Assembly (NCBI GenBank): GCA_004963905.1
Contig: SUGL01000043.1
Span: 1 to 51,669, forward strand
DNA: 51,669 nucleotides
Source: Mesorhizobium sp.
GTDB lineage: Bacteria > Pseudomonadota > Alphaproteobacteria > Rhizobiales > Rhizobiaceae
Direction: 5' to 3'
Made by a program: the position numbers and the translations under genes. This document shows, piece by piece, positions 43,431 through 51,558 of this stretch; position 1 is the first letter of the stretch; every line of letters begins with the position of its first letter. The notes below the pieces were generated by a model, which was given only the letters and a program-made list of their open reading frames with translations, did no database searches and was not told the DNA's origin.

Positions 43431-44537
43431 GTGACGACCACGCTCATCGATCGCCGCGATTTCCTGCGCGCCGCGGGCGCCAGCTTTGCCGCCGCCATGG
43501 CGCCGCGCGCCTGGGCGGACACGCTGGCAGCGGACGCGATCTTCGCCACCGCCTTCGTCAGGCGCGACGGCAGCTTCGGCGCCGCCGTGCTCTCCGAGGC
43601 CGGCAAGATCCTGCACACCCTCGATCTGCCCGACCGCGGCCACGACGTCACCTTCGATCCCGTGTCGAAACGTTCGGTCGTCTTTGCCCGCCAGCCCGGC
43701 ACCTTCGCGGTCGTGTTCGACCATGCCGGCCGCGAGAAGCCATTGACCATCGCCAGCATCGCCGGCCGGCATTTCTTCGGCCATGGCGTGTTCTCTCTCG
43801 ACGGCGCGCTGCTCTATGCGACCGAGAACGATTTCGATAACGCCGCGGGCGTCGTCGGCGTCTATGACGCGAAGGCGAAGTTCAGGCGCATCGGCGAGTT
43901 CCCGACCTACGGCATGGGGCCGCATGAACTGCTTTTGCTCGGCGATGGCCGCACACTCGCCATCGCCAATGGCGGCATCGAAACCCATCCGGACTATGGT
44001 CGCGCCGAGCTGAACATCGCGACGATGAAGCCTTCCTACACGCTGGTCGACCGTGTCACCGGCGACCTGATCGAAAAGCATGAGCTGCCGCCGGCGCTGC
44101 ACCAGCTGTCGATCCGTCACATGGACCGCGACCAGGCCGGCACCGTCTGGTTTGGCTGCCAGTATCGCGGACCGGCGACCGACAGTCCGGCTCTGGTCGG
44201 GCGCGCCGCGCGCGGCAAGGAACTCGAATTGCTGGAGATGCCGCAGGACGTGCTCTCCGGCCTCCGCAACTATATCGGTTCCGTAGCCGCCAATCCCGTC
44301 GCCGGCACGGTCGCCGTCACCTCGCCGGAAGGGAATTCGCTGGCGATCATTGATGCCGCCAGCGGGCGCGTTGTCGCGACCAGATCGCTTGTCGAAGTTT
44401 GCGGCCTGGCTCCCGATCGCGCCGGCTTCATGGCGACGACGGGCGCCGGTGAGATCGTCGGCGGCGCCGGTGCCGCGCGCTCCGAGCCCGACTATGTCTG
44501 GGACAACCACGTGCTGCGCATCACGCGCGCTGCCTGA
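43431..44537 (+). CDS. DUF1513 beta-propeller-like protein with Tat signal
   Basis: A 368-residue protein. The N-terminus DRRDFLRAAGASFAAAMAPRAWA is a typical twin-arginine signal (key RRDFLR), predicting folded export. The mature domain has repeated strand units (GHDVTFDPVSKRSVVFAR, GHGVFSLDGALLYATEN, GPHELLLLGDGRTLAIANGG) suggesting a seven-bladed propeller. No catalytic role is known. Tat export may mean a cofactor or metal is loaded in the cytosol. GTG start at 43431; the nearby ATG is out of frame. Last gene of the iron operon. Confidence 0.83.
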   Translation: MTTTLIDRRDFLRAAGASFAAAMAPRAWADTLAADAIFATAFVRRDGSFGAAVLSEAGKILHTLDLPDRGHDVTFDPVSKRSVVFARQPGTFAVVFDHAGREKPLTIASIAGRHFFGHGVFSLDGALLYATENDFDNAAGVVGVYDAKAKFRRIGEFPTYGMGPHELLLLGDGRTLAIANGGIETHPDYGRAELNIATMKPSYTLVDRVTGDLIEKHELPPALHQLSIRHMDRDQAGTVWFGCQYRGPATDSPALVGRAARGKELELLEMPQDVLSGLRNYIGSVAANPVAGTVAVTSPEGNSLAIIDAASGRVVATRSLVEVCGLAPDRAGFMATTGAGEIVGGAGAARSEPDYVWDNHVLRITRAA

Positions 44538-44682
44538 CCGCCGACAGGCCTTGTCATTGATGTCGCACGGAAGCAAAGCCGCTTAACATTTATGCGGCCT
44601 GGCACTTGCGGCGGCGAGCCATGCCGGGCAGAGGGAAGGCGGTCAACCGGCCACATGAAGCTGTCTGTATGAAGTTGCCCGC

Positions 44683-45390
44683 ATGAAATTGCTTGCCATC
44701 GACTGCGCCGCCAGTCTCTGTGCCGCCTGCGTCTACGACGCGGGTGCGGCCACTGAGCTTGGCCGCAACGTGCTCGACCTCGGCAAGGGGCACGCGGAGC
44801 ATCTGATGGCCGTCATCGAGGCCGCCTTGAAGGCCGGCGGGATCGGCTATCAGGAGCTGGGCGCCGTTGCCGTCTCGATCGGCCCTGGTTCCTTCACCGG
44901 CCTGCGCGTCGGCGTCTCCACCGCGCGCGGCCTGGCTTTGGCCTTGAAGATCCCGGCCATCGGCGTGACGACCCTGGAAGCGCTGGCGGCGGAGGCAGCG
45001 AATGCCTTTCCCGGCCGCGCCGTACTTGCCGCGCTCGACGCCGGTCGCGAGGAGATCCACGCGGCTCTTTTCGACAAAGCGTTAGTCTTGACTTACGGTC
45101 CTGCGGTGGTCACGCTTTCCGAAGCGACCGCAATGGCGGTCAACGCGTCCGCGATCCTCGTCGGCACCGCCGCGCCGCAGATTGCCGCGGCCGCCGGAAA
45201 CAGCTTCGACGTCGGGCCGGTTTCCGCAACGGCGGACATCGCGACCTATGCCCGGCTGGCCGCCGCCAAGGGGCCAGGCGAAAAGCCGAAGCCGCTCTAT
45301 CTGCGCGGCGCCGACGCCAAGCCGCAGGCCGGGTTCATATTGCCAAGACAAGACCGAAGAGATCACGGTCCGAAGGGAAAACAGTCCTGA
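44683..45390 (+). CDS. tsaB: tRNA threonylcarbamoyladenosine biosynthesis protein TsaB
   Basis: A 235-residue protein of the t6A modification complex, partner and scaffold of TsaD. It begins MKLLAIDCAAS and carries the TsaB motif SIGPGSFTGLRVGVSTARGLA (in outline, about residues 65-85). It lacks the metal-binding histidines of TsaD, as expected. Its TGA stop shares a base with the rimI start (TGATG), the usual tsaB-rimI pairing. Confidence 0.92.
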   Translation: MKLLAIDCAASLCAACVYDAGAATELGRNVLDLGKGHAEHLMAVIEAALKAGGIGYQELGAVAVSIGPGSFTGLRVGVSTARGLALALKIPAIGVTTLEALAAEAANAFPGRAVLAALDAGREEIHAALFDKALVLTYGPAVVTLSEATAMAVNASAILVGTAAPQIAAAAGNSFDVGPVSATADIATYARLAAAKGPGEKPKPLYLRGADAKPQAGFILPRQDRRDHGPKGKQS

Positions 45391-45884
45391 TGCGCATACC
45401 TTTCCTTCAACCGCGCCGCAGGGACTATGCGCTGGAGCCGCTGACGGTTGCCGATAGCGCCGCCGTTTCGGTGTTGCATCGCGAGGATTTTGTCCGGCCC
45501 TGGACCGACGGCGAATTCGCGGCGCTGCTCGAACAGGACACCGTGTTCGGTTACGCGGCGCGCGAGACAGGACAGGGATCGAAGCCTCCGGTCGGTTTCG
45601 TTCTGGCGCGTCTGGCGGCCGGCGAGGGCGAGATCCTGACCGTTGCCGTGGCCCGCGCGCATCGCCGCCAGGGGCTCGGCTGGCAATTGATGGATGCGGT
45701 GCTGCGCGAATTGCACGCGCAGCGCGCCGAAGCGCTCTTCCTCGAGGTCGACGAAACCAATGCGCCGGCGATCGCGCTCTACCGTCGGCTCGGCTTCCGC
45801 CAGGTCGGCCAGCGTCCGAACTACTACCGGTCGACCGAGCACGGCCCGACGGGCGCGCTTGTCATGCGCCGCGATCTTCGCTAG
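45390..45884 (+). CDS. rimI: Ribosomal protein bS18-alanine N-acetyltransferase
   Basis: A 164-residue GNAT acetyltransferase. The acetyl-CoA loop is RAHRRQGLGWQLM (pattern R-R-x-G-x-G), preceded by EILTVAV and followed by FLEVDETNAPAIALYRRLGF and YYRSTEHGPTGALVM, the RimI signature end. It acetylates the N-terminal alanine of bS18 in E. coli. Coupled to tsaB. Confidence 0.9.
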   Translation: MRIPFLQPRRRDYALEPLTVADSAAVSVLHREDFVRPWTDGEFAALLEQDTVFGYAARETGQGSKPPVGFVLARLAAGEGEILTVAVARAHRRQGLGWQLMDAVLRELHAQRAEALFLEVDETNAPAIALYRRLGFRQVGQRPNYYRSTEHGPTGALVMRRDLR

Positions 45885-45914
45885 CCAGACCGCCGGGTGT
45901 CTGGGCCGGAGCAA

Positions 45915-46727
45915 ATGATCAAGAAATTGCGAATTTTCCTGGCGTTCGCCCTTGTCGTCGCCGGTACGCTGGTGCTGGTGCCGCTGCAGCTCCTTGCCAT
46001 GAAGACGAGGCTCTGGCCGGAGACGGTAGTCCTGAAAATCTGGCACGCTATGATCCTCAAGGCGCTCGGCATGCGCGTGCACGTAAAGGGCGCACTAGCC
46101 AAGCAGCGCCCCCTGCTCGTCGCGGCCAATCACATCTCCTGGACCGACATCATGGTGCTCGGCTCTTTTGTCGATGTGAAGTTCATCGCCCGGGCCGATA
46201 TGGAAGGCTGGCCGATGATCGGCATGCTGTCCAAGCTGCAGCGGACAGTCTTCATCGAGCGCGAGCGCAAGCGCACCTCCGGCGACCAGGCGAGCGAGAT
46301 CGCCAGGCGCATGGCCAAGGGCGATGCCATGGTGCTGTTCGCCGAGGGCTCGACCGGTGACGGCAATCTGGTGCTGCCGTTCAAGAGCACTTTGTTCGGC
46401 GCGGCATCGATGGCGATTTCCGAAGGGGTCGCGGAGCAGGTGTTCATCCAGCCGGTGGCGATCGCCTACACGCGCCTGCACGGCGTGCCGATGGGCCGCC
46501 GCCACCGGCCGATGGCCGCCTGGATTGGCGACCAGGATCTGATGCCGCATCTGAAGGTCCTGCTTGCCGAAGGCGCGGTCGATGCCGAGGTGCATTTCGG
46601 CGATCCGGTGCCGTTCTCCAAGGGCTCGAACCGCAAGGAAACGGCAAGATTGATGGAAGCCAAAGTGCGCGAGATGATGCAGGCCGCGCTCGCCGATCCG
46701 CGTCCCAGTCGTCAGCGCATAGGCTGA
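45915..46727 (+). CDS. plsC: 1-acyl-sn-glycerol-3-phosphate acyltransferase
   Basis: A 270-residue membrane-associated enzyme of phospholipid synthesis. The N-terminal helix is IFLAFALVVAGTLVLVPLQ; acyltransferase motif I NHISWTD (HX4D, about 88-94), motif II region FIERERKRT and motif III FAEGSTGDG. It should make phosphatidic acid, though the subgroup also contains lyso-ornithine-lipid acyltransferases (OlsA) in rhizobia, which cannot be excluded by sequence alone. The ATG at 45915 follows GGAG; a GTG at 45897 is less likely. Confidence 0.83.
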   Translation: MIKKLRIFLAFALVVAGTLVLVPLQLLAMKTRLWPETVVLKIWHAMILKALGMRVHVKGALAKQRPLLVAANHISWTDIMVLGSFVDVKFIARADMEGWPMIGMLSKLQRTVFIERERKRTSGDQASEIARRMAKGDAMVLFAEGSTGDGNLVLPFKSTLFGAASMAISEGVAEQVFIQPVAIAYTRLHGVPMGRRHRPMAAWIGDQDLMPHLKVLLAEGAVDAEVHFGDPVPFSKGSNRKETARLMEAKVREMMQAALADPRPSRQRIG

Positions 46728-46801
46728 AGACCGAACGCCCGGCGCCGCAACCCGGCAGAATCGTCTGTTTTTTGTCACGGAAAGGCGTTAGAAGCCGCCC
46801 G

Positions 46802-48211
46802 ATGGAATTGAACACGATTGAAAGCCACGACATCGGCACGGCGCCCGAGCACTCGGCCGGCACTCCCCCGGCGCCGAAAAAAGTCTTCGTCAAGACCTAC
46901 GGCTGCCAGATGAATGTCTACGATTCCCAGCGCATGACCGATGCGCTGGCCGCCGACGGGTATGTCGCGACTGATGTCGTCGACGACGCCGATCTGGTGC
47001 TGCTCAACACCTGCCATATCCGCGAGAAGGCGGCGGAAAAAGTCTATTCCGAGCTTGGCCGCATCCGCGACATGAAAGCCGAGCGCGCTGAGGCCGGGCG
47101 TGAGCTTTTGATCGGCGTCGCCGGCTGCGTGGCGCAGGCCGAGGGCGCGGAGATCATCCGCCGCGCGCCGGCGGTCGATCTCGTCATCGGCCCGCAGACC
47201 TATCACCGTCTGCCCGACGTGCTGGCCAGGGTCCGCGGCGGGCAAAAGATCGTCGAGACCGACTACGCCATCGAGGACAAGTTCGAGCATTTGCCGCAGC
47301 CGAAGCGCGCCGAGGTGGCCAGGCGCGGCGTCACCGCCTTCCTCACCGTCCAGGAAGGCTGCGACAAGTTCTGCACCTTCTGCGTCGTGCCCTATACGCG
47401 CGGCTCGGAAGTCTCGCGGCCGGTTGCCCAGATCGTCGCCGAGGCCGAGCGCCTGGCCGAGGCCGGCGTGCGCGAGGTGACGCTGCTCGGCCAGAACGTC
47501 AACGCCTGGCACGGCGAGGGCGGGGGCGGCAAGGAATGGGGTCTGGGCCGCCTGCTTTTCCGCCTGGCGGAAATCCCCGGCCTGGCGCGGCTGCGCTACA
47601 CCACCAGCCATCCGCGCGACATGGACGATGAATTGATCGCGGCGCACCGTGACCTGCCGGCATTGATGCCCTATCTGCATTTACCAGTGCAGTCGGGCTC
47701 CGACCGGATACTGAAGGCGATGAACCGCAGGCACACGGCACGCGACTATCTGAACCTCATCGAGCGCATCCGCGCCGCGCGCGGCGATATCGCCATGTCC
47801 GGCGATTTCATCGTCGGCTTCCCCGGCGAGACGGACGAGGATTTCGAGGCGACGCTCGGGCTGGTGCGAGAGGTGAATTACGCTTCGGCCTTCACGTTCA
47901 AATATTCGCCGCGTCCCGGCACTCCGGGCGCCGAGATGGACGGTCATGTGTCGGAAGCCGTGAAGGATGAGCGGCTGCAGCGCCTGCAGGCGCTGATCAA
48001 CGAGCAGCAGAAAGATTTCATCGCCGGCATGGTCGGCCGCACGGTCAGCACGCTGATCGAGAAGCCTGGCCGCCGTCCCCACCAGAAAGTTGGCCGATCG
48101 CCATGGCTGCAGCCGGTTATTGTTGACGACAAGGCCGGCGGAATCGGTGACATTATTGACGTGCGAATCACGAAGACAGGTCAAAACAGCCTGTTCGCCG
48201 AGTTGGCCTGA
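46802..48211 (+). CDS. miaB: tRNA-2-methylthio-N6-dimethylallyladenosine synthase
   Basis: A 469-residue radical SAM methylthiotransferase acting at A37 of tRNAs. N-terminal MTTase domain with auxiliary-cluster cysteines in YGCQMNVYD, NTCHIRE and AGCVAQ. Radical SAM core CDKFCTFC (CxxxCxxC, about residue 185). C-terminal TRAM domain (about 405-469). The frame is open to a TTG at 46772; the ATG at 46802 is chosen. Its TGA stop touches the edge of a family iii repeat. Confidence 0.93.
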   Translation: MELNTIESHDIGTAPEHSAGTPPAPKKVFVKTYGCQMNVYDSQRMTDALAADGYVATDVVDDADLVLLNTCHIREKAAEKVYSELGRIRDMKAERAEAGRELLIGVAGCVAQAEGAEIIRRAPAVDLVIGPQTYHRLPDVLARVRGGQKIVETDYAIEDKFEHLPQPKRAEVARRGVTAFLTVQEGCDKFCTFCVVPYTRGSEVSRPVAQIVAEAERLAEAGVREVTLLGQNVNAWHGEGGGGKEWGLGRLLFRLAEIPGLARLRYTTSHPRDMDDELIAAHRDLPALMPYLHLPVQSGSDRILKAMNRRHTARDYLNLIERIRAARGDIAMSGDFIVGFPGETDEDFEATLGLVREVNYASAFTFKYSPRPGTPGAEMDGHVSEAVKDERLQRLQALINEQQKDFIAGMVGRTVSTLIEKPGRRPHQKVGRSPWLQPVIVDDKAGGIGDIIDVRITKTGQNSLFAELA

Positions 48212-48256
48212 TGCATGTCGCCCAAAGTGCTCGCGGTTTGGGACAACGACATGCAT
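48211..48256. repeat. Family iii (RIME-like) repeat, copy E
   Basis: The perfect ends ATGCATGTCG (48211-48220) and CGACATGCAT (48247-48256) enclose CCCAAAGTG and GCGGTTTGGG. The first base is the last base of the miaB stop codon. It lies between miaB and phoH. Confidence 0.85.
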
Positions 48257-48288
48257 AGCTATAAGTCTCGGCAGATGAGGAGAGACGG

Positions 48289-49338
48289 TTGAGCGCTGCT
48301 GAACTGAAGAACCCGCCCCAGAACCAGGCATCCGGGGCCTCCGACATGGCGCACATCGTACTGACCTTCGACAACAACAAGCTTGCCAGCGCCCTTTACG
48401 GCCAGTTCGACGAGAACCTGGCCCGGCTCGAGCAGAAGCTCGGCGTCGACATCCGCTCGCGCGGCAACCAGCTTGCGATCAAGGGGTCGGCTTCGGCGGC
48501 CGAGCAGGCGCGCCGCGCGCTGGATACGCTCTACGGCATCCTGCAGAAGGGCGCCGACATCGGCCAGTCGGACGTCGACGGCGCCGTGCGCATGGCGATC
48601 GCCGCCGACGACCAGCTGACGCTGCCGACCATGGAGCGCAAGGGCAAGGTCTCGGCCGCCCAGATCGCGACGCGCAAGCGCACGATCTATGCCCGCTCGC
48701 TCAACCAGGACGCCTATATGCGCGCGCTGGAGCGCTCCGAAATGGTCTTCGGCATCGGCCCGGCCGGCACCGGCAAGACCTATCTAGCGGTGGCTCATGC
48801 GGCGATGCTCCTGGAGCGCGGCATGGTCGAGCGCATCGTGCTGTCGCGCCCGGCCGTCGAGGCCGGCGAGCGGCTGGGCTTCCTGCCCGGCGACATGAAG
48901 GAGAAGGTCGATCCGTATCTGCGGCCCCTCTATGACGCGCTCTACGACATGATGCCGGCCGACAAGGTCGAACGCGCGATCGCCGCCGAGGTCATCGAGA
49001 TCGCGCCGCTCGCGTTCATGCGCGGCCGCACGCTGGCGCATGCCGCGGTGATCCTCGACGAAGCTCAGAACACCACGCCGATGCAGATGAAGATGTTCCT
49101 GACGCGCCTCGGCGAGAATTCGCGCATGATCGTCACCGGCGATCCGACCCAGATCGACCTGCCGCCCAACACCAAGTCGGGCCTGGTCGAGGCGCTGCGC
49201 ATCCTCGACGGCGTGCCGGGCATCGTCACGGTCCGCTTCAACGAGGGCGATGTCGTGCGGCATCCGCTGGTTGCCGAGATCGTCAAGGCCTACGATCGCG
49301 ACGGCAAGCTGGCCAGGGGCCTCGGCGCCGAGAACTAG
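48289..49338 (+). CDS. phoH: PhoH-family ATPase (YbeZ)
   Basis: A 349-residue P-loop protein. The N-terminus (about 20-90) resembles a single-stranded-nucleic-acid-binding KH-like segment (NNKLASALYGQFDENLARLEQKLGVDI in outline). The ATPase core has Walker A GPAGTGKTYLA (about 158-168) and Walker B AVILDEAQNTT, with SRPAVEAGERLGFLPGD typical of PhoH. In E. coli YbeZ works with YbeY in rRNA processing, in keeping with the next gene. TTG start at 48289 with GGAG upstream; its TAG stop overlaps a family iii repeat. Confidence 0.92.
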   Translation: MSAAELKNPPQNQASGASDMAHIVLTFDNNKLASALYGQFDENLARLEQKLGVDIRSRGNQLAIKGSASAAEQARRALDTLYGILQKGADIGQSDVDGAVRMAIAADDQLTLPTMERKGKVSAAQIATRKRTIYARSLNQDAYMRALERSEMVFGIGPAGTGKTYLAVAHAAMLLERGMVERIVLSRPAVEAGERLGFLPGDMKEKVDPYLRPLYDALYDMMPADKVERAIAAEVIEIAPLAFMRGRTLAHAAVILDEAQNTTPMQMKMFLTRLGENSRMIVTGDPTQIDLPPNTKSGLVEALRILDGVPGIVTVRFNEGDVVRHPLVAEIVKAYDRDGKLARGLGAEN

Positions 49339-49387
49339 AGCATGATCCCGAAAAGTGTACGGCGGTTTTCGGGAAAGATCATGCTCA
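49337..49387. repeat. Family iii (RIME-like) repeat, copy B
   Basis: AGAGCATGATC (49337-49349 region) and GATCATGCTC (49377-49386) with an inner CCCGAAAA / TTTTCGGG pairing. The left edge forms part of the phoH TAG stop, the same arrangement as at dnaX. It lies between phoH and ybeY. Confidence 0.85.
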
Positions 49388-49405
49388 ATCAAAAAAGATA
49401 GCCAT

Positions 49406-49903
49406 ATGGCTGAAAATCCGGAATCCAGCGGCGGGACGCCGGTCGACATCGATATTTTCGTCGAGGCCGGCGATTGGCCCGCGGAGGCCGAGCTGACGCG
49501 CCTCGTCGATCGCGCCGTCGCGGCCGCCTTTACCGAAACCGGCGCTAGCGGCGCTTCCGAGCTCAGCATCGTTTTTTCCGACGACGCCCATATCCAGACC
49601 CTCAACGCCGAGTGGCGCGGCAAGGACAAGCCGACCAACGTCTTGTCTTTCCCGGCTTTTTCCTTCCCGAAAGGCGGTCCGCTGCCACCGATGCTGGGCG
49701 ACATCGTGCTGGCCTCCGAGACGGTCGCGCGCGAGGCTGGACTGGAAGACAAGCCGCTGGCGAACCATATCACCCATCTCGTCATCCATGGCCTGCTGCA
49801 TCTTCTGGGCTATGATCACGAGACCGATGCCGAGGCCGAGGAGATGGAAGCGATCGAGCGCGCCGCGCTCGCGAGGCTTGCCATTCCCGATCCCTACGCG
49901 TAA
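49406..49903 (+). CDS. ybeY: Endoribonuclease YbeY
   Basis: A 165-residue metal-dependent RNase needed for 16S rRNA 3' maturation and ribosome quality control. The zinc motif H-x3-H-x5-H is present as HGLLHLLGYDH (about residues 131-141), preceded by NVLSFPAF and LGDIVLASE. The ATG at 49406 was chosen over an upstream in-frame start inside the repeat-containing leader, because the family's N-terminus starts here. Confidence 0.93.
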   Translation: MAENPESSGGTPVDIDIFVEAGDWPAEAELTRLVDRAVAAAFTETGASGASELSIVFSDDAHIQTLNAEWRGKDKPTNVLSFPAFSFPKGGPLPPMLGDIVLASETVAREAGLEDKPLANHITHLVIHGLLHLLGYDHETDAEAEEMEAIERAALARLAIPDPYA

Positions 49904-49924
49904 CAAAAAAGACCAATTGACCTG

Positions 49925-51007
49925 ATGGCGATGAACGACAAACCAGAAACTGCCGCCCGTCCGGACGCCGGCAGTGCGGCCAAGCCTTCCGAAAAGTCGG
50001 AAGAAGGCTCCAGTCCGAGTATTCCGACCGGCAGCGCGGCCGCTGAGCCTTCGCATGCCGGTCCTTCGCTCTTCGATCGCGTGCTCGGCCTGTTCCGGCA
50101 CCGCAACGGCACCAACCTGCGCGAGGAGATCGCCGACGCTCTGGCCGAGACGGCCACCGATGCCGAATCCTTCTCGCCCGGCGAACGCGCCATGCTCAAC
50201 AACATCCTGCGCCTGCGCGAGGTGCGCGTCGAGGATGTGATGGTGCCGCGCGCCGACATCGAGGCAGTCGAGATCACCACCTCGCTCGGCGATCTGCTCG
50301 GCCTCTTCGAGCAATCCGGCCATTCCCGCATGCCGGTCTATTCCGAAACGCTCGACGATCCGCGCGGCATGGTCCACATCCGCGACGTTCTTGCCCATAT
50401 CACCAAGGTCGCCCGCGTCAAGAAGGGCCGCGCCAACAGGAAGGCCCCGGCGCCGACCGTTCTCGATCTCGCCCAGGTCGACCTCGCGCGCACCATCGGC
50501 GATCTCGACCTGATCCGACCGGTGCTGTTCGTGCCGCCCTCCATGCTTGCTTCCGACCTGATGGGGCGCATGCAGACGACGCGCACCCAGATGGCGCTCG
50601 TCATCGACGAATATGGCGGCACCGACGGCCTCGCCTCGCTGGAGGACATCGTCGAGATGGTGGTCGGCGACATCGAGGACGAGCACGATGACGACGAGCC
50701 GATGATCACCCAGGCCGGCGACGGCGTCTTCGTGGTGGACGGCAAGGCCGAGATCGACGAGGTCGCCAAGATGATCGGCGAGGATTTCGCCGCCGGCGAG
50801 CATGGCGAATATGTCGACACCATCGGCGGCATGATCTTCAACACGCTCGGCCGCGTCCCGGCCAGGGGCGAAGTGGTGCAGGCCATACCGGGCTTCGAAT
50901 TCCACGTGCTCGACGCCGATCCGCGCCGCGTCAAGCGCGTGCGCATCGTGCAGAGCCCGAAGGGCGAGCGGCAGCGCCGCCGCGCTGCGCGCACCGAGCA
51001 GGCGTGA
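49925..51007 (+). CDS. corC: CorC/HlyC-type CBS-domain protein
   Basis: A 360-residue protein without a DUF21 membrane domain, so of the short CorC type. A low-complexity N-terminus (about 1-45) is followed by a CBS pair (RVEDVMVPRADIEAVEI ... LVIDEYGGTDGLASLEDIVE) and a C-terminal CorC_HlyC domain (FVVDGKAEIDEVAKMIG to FHVLDADPRRVKRVRI). CorC is linked to Mg/Co efflux in enterobacteria; in this gene order (phoH-ybeY-corC) its role may relate to envelope or ion homeostasis. It ends 5 bases before a family iii repeat. Confidence 0.9.
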   Translation: MAMNDKPETAARPDAGSAAKPSEKSEEGSSPSIPTGSAAAEPSHAGPSLFDRVLGLFRHRNGTNLREEIADALAETATDAESFSPGERAMLNNILRLREVRVEDVMVPRADIEAVEITTSLGDLLGLFEQSGHSRMPVYSETLDDPRGMVHIRDVLAHITKVARVKKGRANRKAPAPTVLDLAQVDLARTIGDLDLIRPVLFVPPSMLASDLMGRMQTTRTQMALVIDEYGGTDGLASLEDIVEMVVGDIEDEHDDDEPMITQAGDGVFVVDGKAEIDEVAKMIGEDFAAGEHGEYVDTIGGMIFNTLGRVPARGEVVQAIPGFEFHVLDADPRRVKRVRIVQSPKGERQRRRAARTEQA

Positions 51008-51012
51008 TATCC

Positions 51013-51062
51013 GGAGCAATTCCAGGAAAAGTGCGTAGCGGTTTTCCGTCCGGAATTGCGCA
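51013..51062. repeat. Family iii (RIME-like) repeat, copy C
   Basis: GCAATTCC (51016-51023) and GGAATTGC (51052-51059) with inner GGAAAA / TTTTCC pairing. Same unit as copy D at 12602-12645, in reverse. It fills the gap between corC and the VOC gene, ending about 20 bases before the next start. Confidence 0.8.
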
Positions 51063-51083
51063 GAGACAAAGACTTGGAGTGTC

Positions 51084-51554
51084 ATGCCGGTCGACGATCC
51101 GTTCAAGCATGCCGTCCTCGGTTCCGGCGTCTTCTATCAAAATCCACGTATGGCTCTGGCCTGGCTTCAGGCGGCGTTCGGCTTCGAGCCGAGCATGCTG
51201 GTCAGCGATACGGATGGACGGCTCGTCCATGCCGAAATGCGGTTCGGCGATGGCTACATCATCGTCGATTCCGAATGGGCCGAGCACATTGCCAGCCCGG
51301 CTTCGGTCGGCGGCAGGAACACCCAGTCGGTTTACATCCGCTTGCAGGAAGACCTCGACGCCCATTGCGAGAAGGCGCGTGCGGCGGGCGCGGAAATTCT
51401 CGAAGAACCCACCGACCATTTCTATGGCGAGCGGCAATACCGGGCTCGCGATCCCGAGGGGCATATATGGACCTTCACGCAAACCATGCGGGTGGTGCCC
51501 AAAGAGGAGGCCGAGCAACTGAGCGGCCTGCGGATCGAGGGCTGGCACCGCTAG
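51084..51554 (+). CDS. VOC-family (glyoxalase-like) protein
   Basis: A 156-residue protein of the vicinal-oxygen-chelate fold, PhnB/glyoxalase-like. It has paired beta-alpha-beta modules: ALAWLQAAFGFEPSMLVSD then MRFGDGYIIVDSEW, and LQEDLDAHCEKARAAGAEILEEP then RQYRARDPEGHIWTFTQ. The last carries the usual metal-ligand glutamate/histidine pattern (DPEGHIW). Function is not predictable at substrate level. GGAG lies near the ATG, just after the repeat. In related genomes lnt often follows corC; it is not seen here. Confidence 0.83.
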   Translation: MPVDDPFKHAVLGSGVFYQNPRMALAWLQAAFGFEPSMLVSDTDGRLVHAEMRFGDGYIIVDSEWAEHIASPASVGGRNTQSVYIRLQEDLDAHCEKARAAGAEILEEPTDHFYGERQYRARDPEGHIWTFTQTMRVVPKEEAEQLSGLRIEGWHR

Positions 51555-51558
51555 TTCC

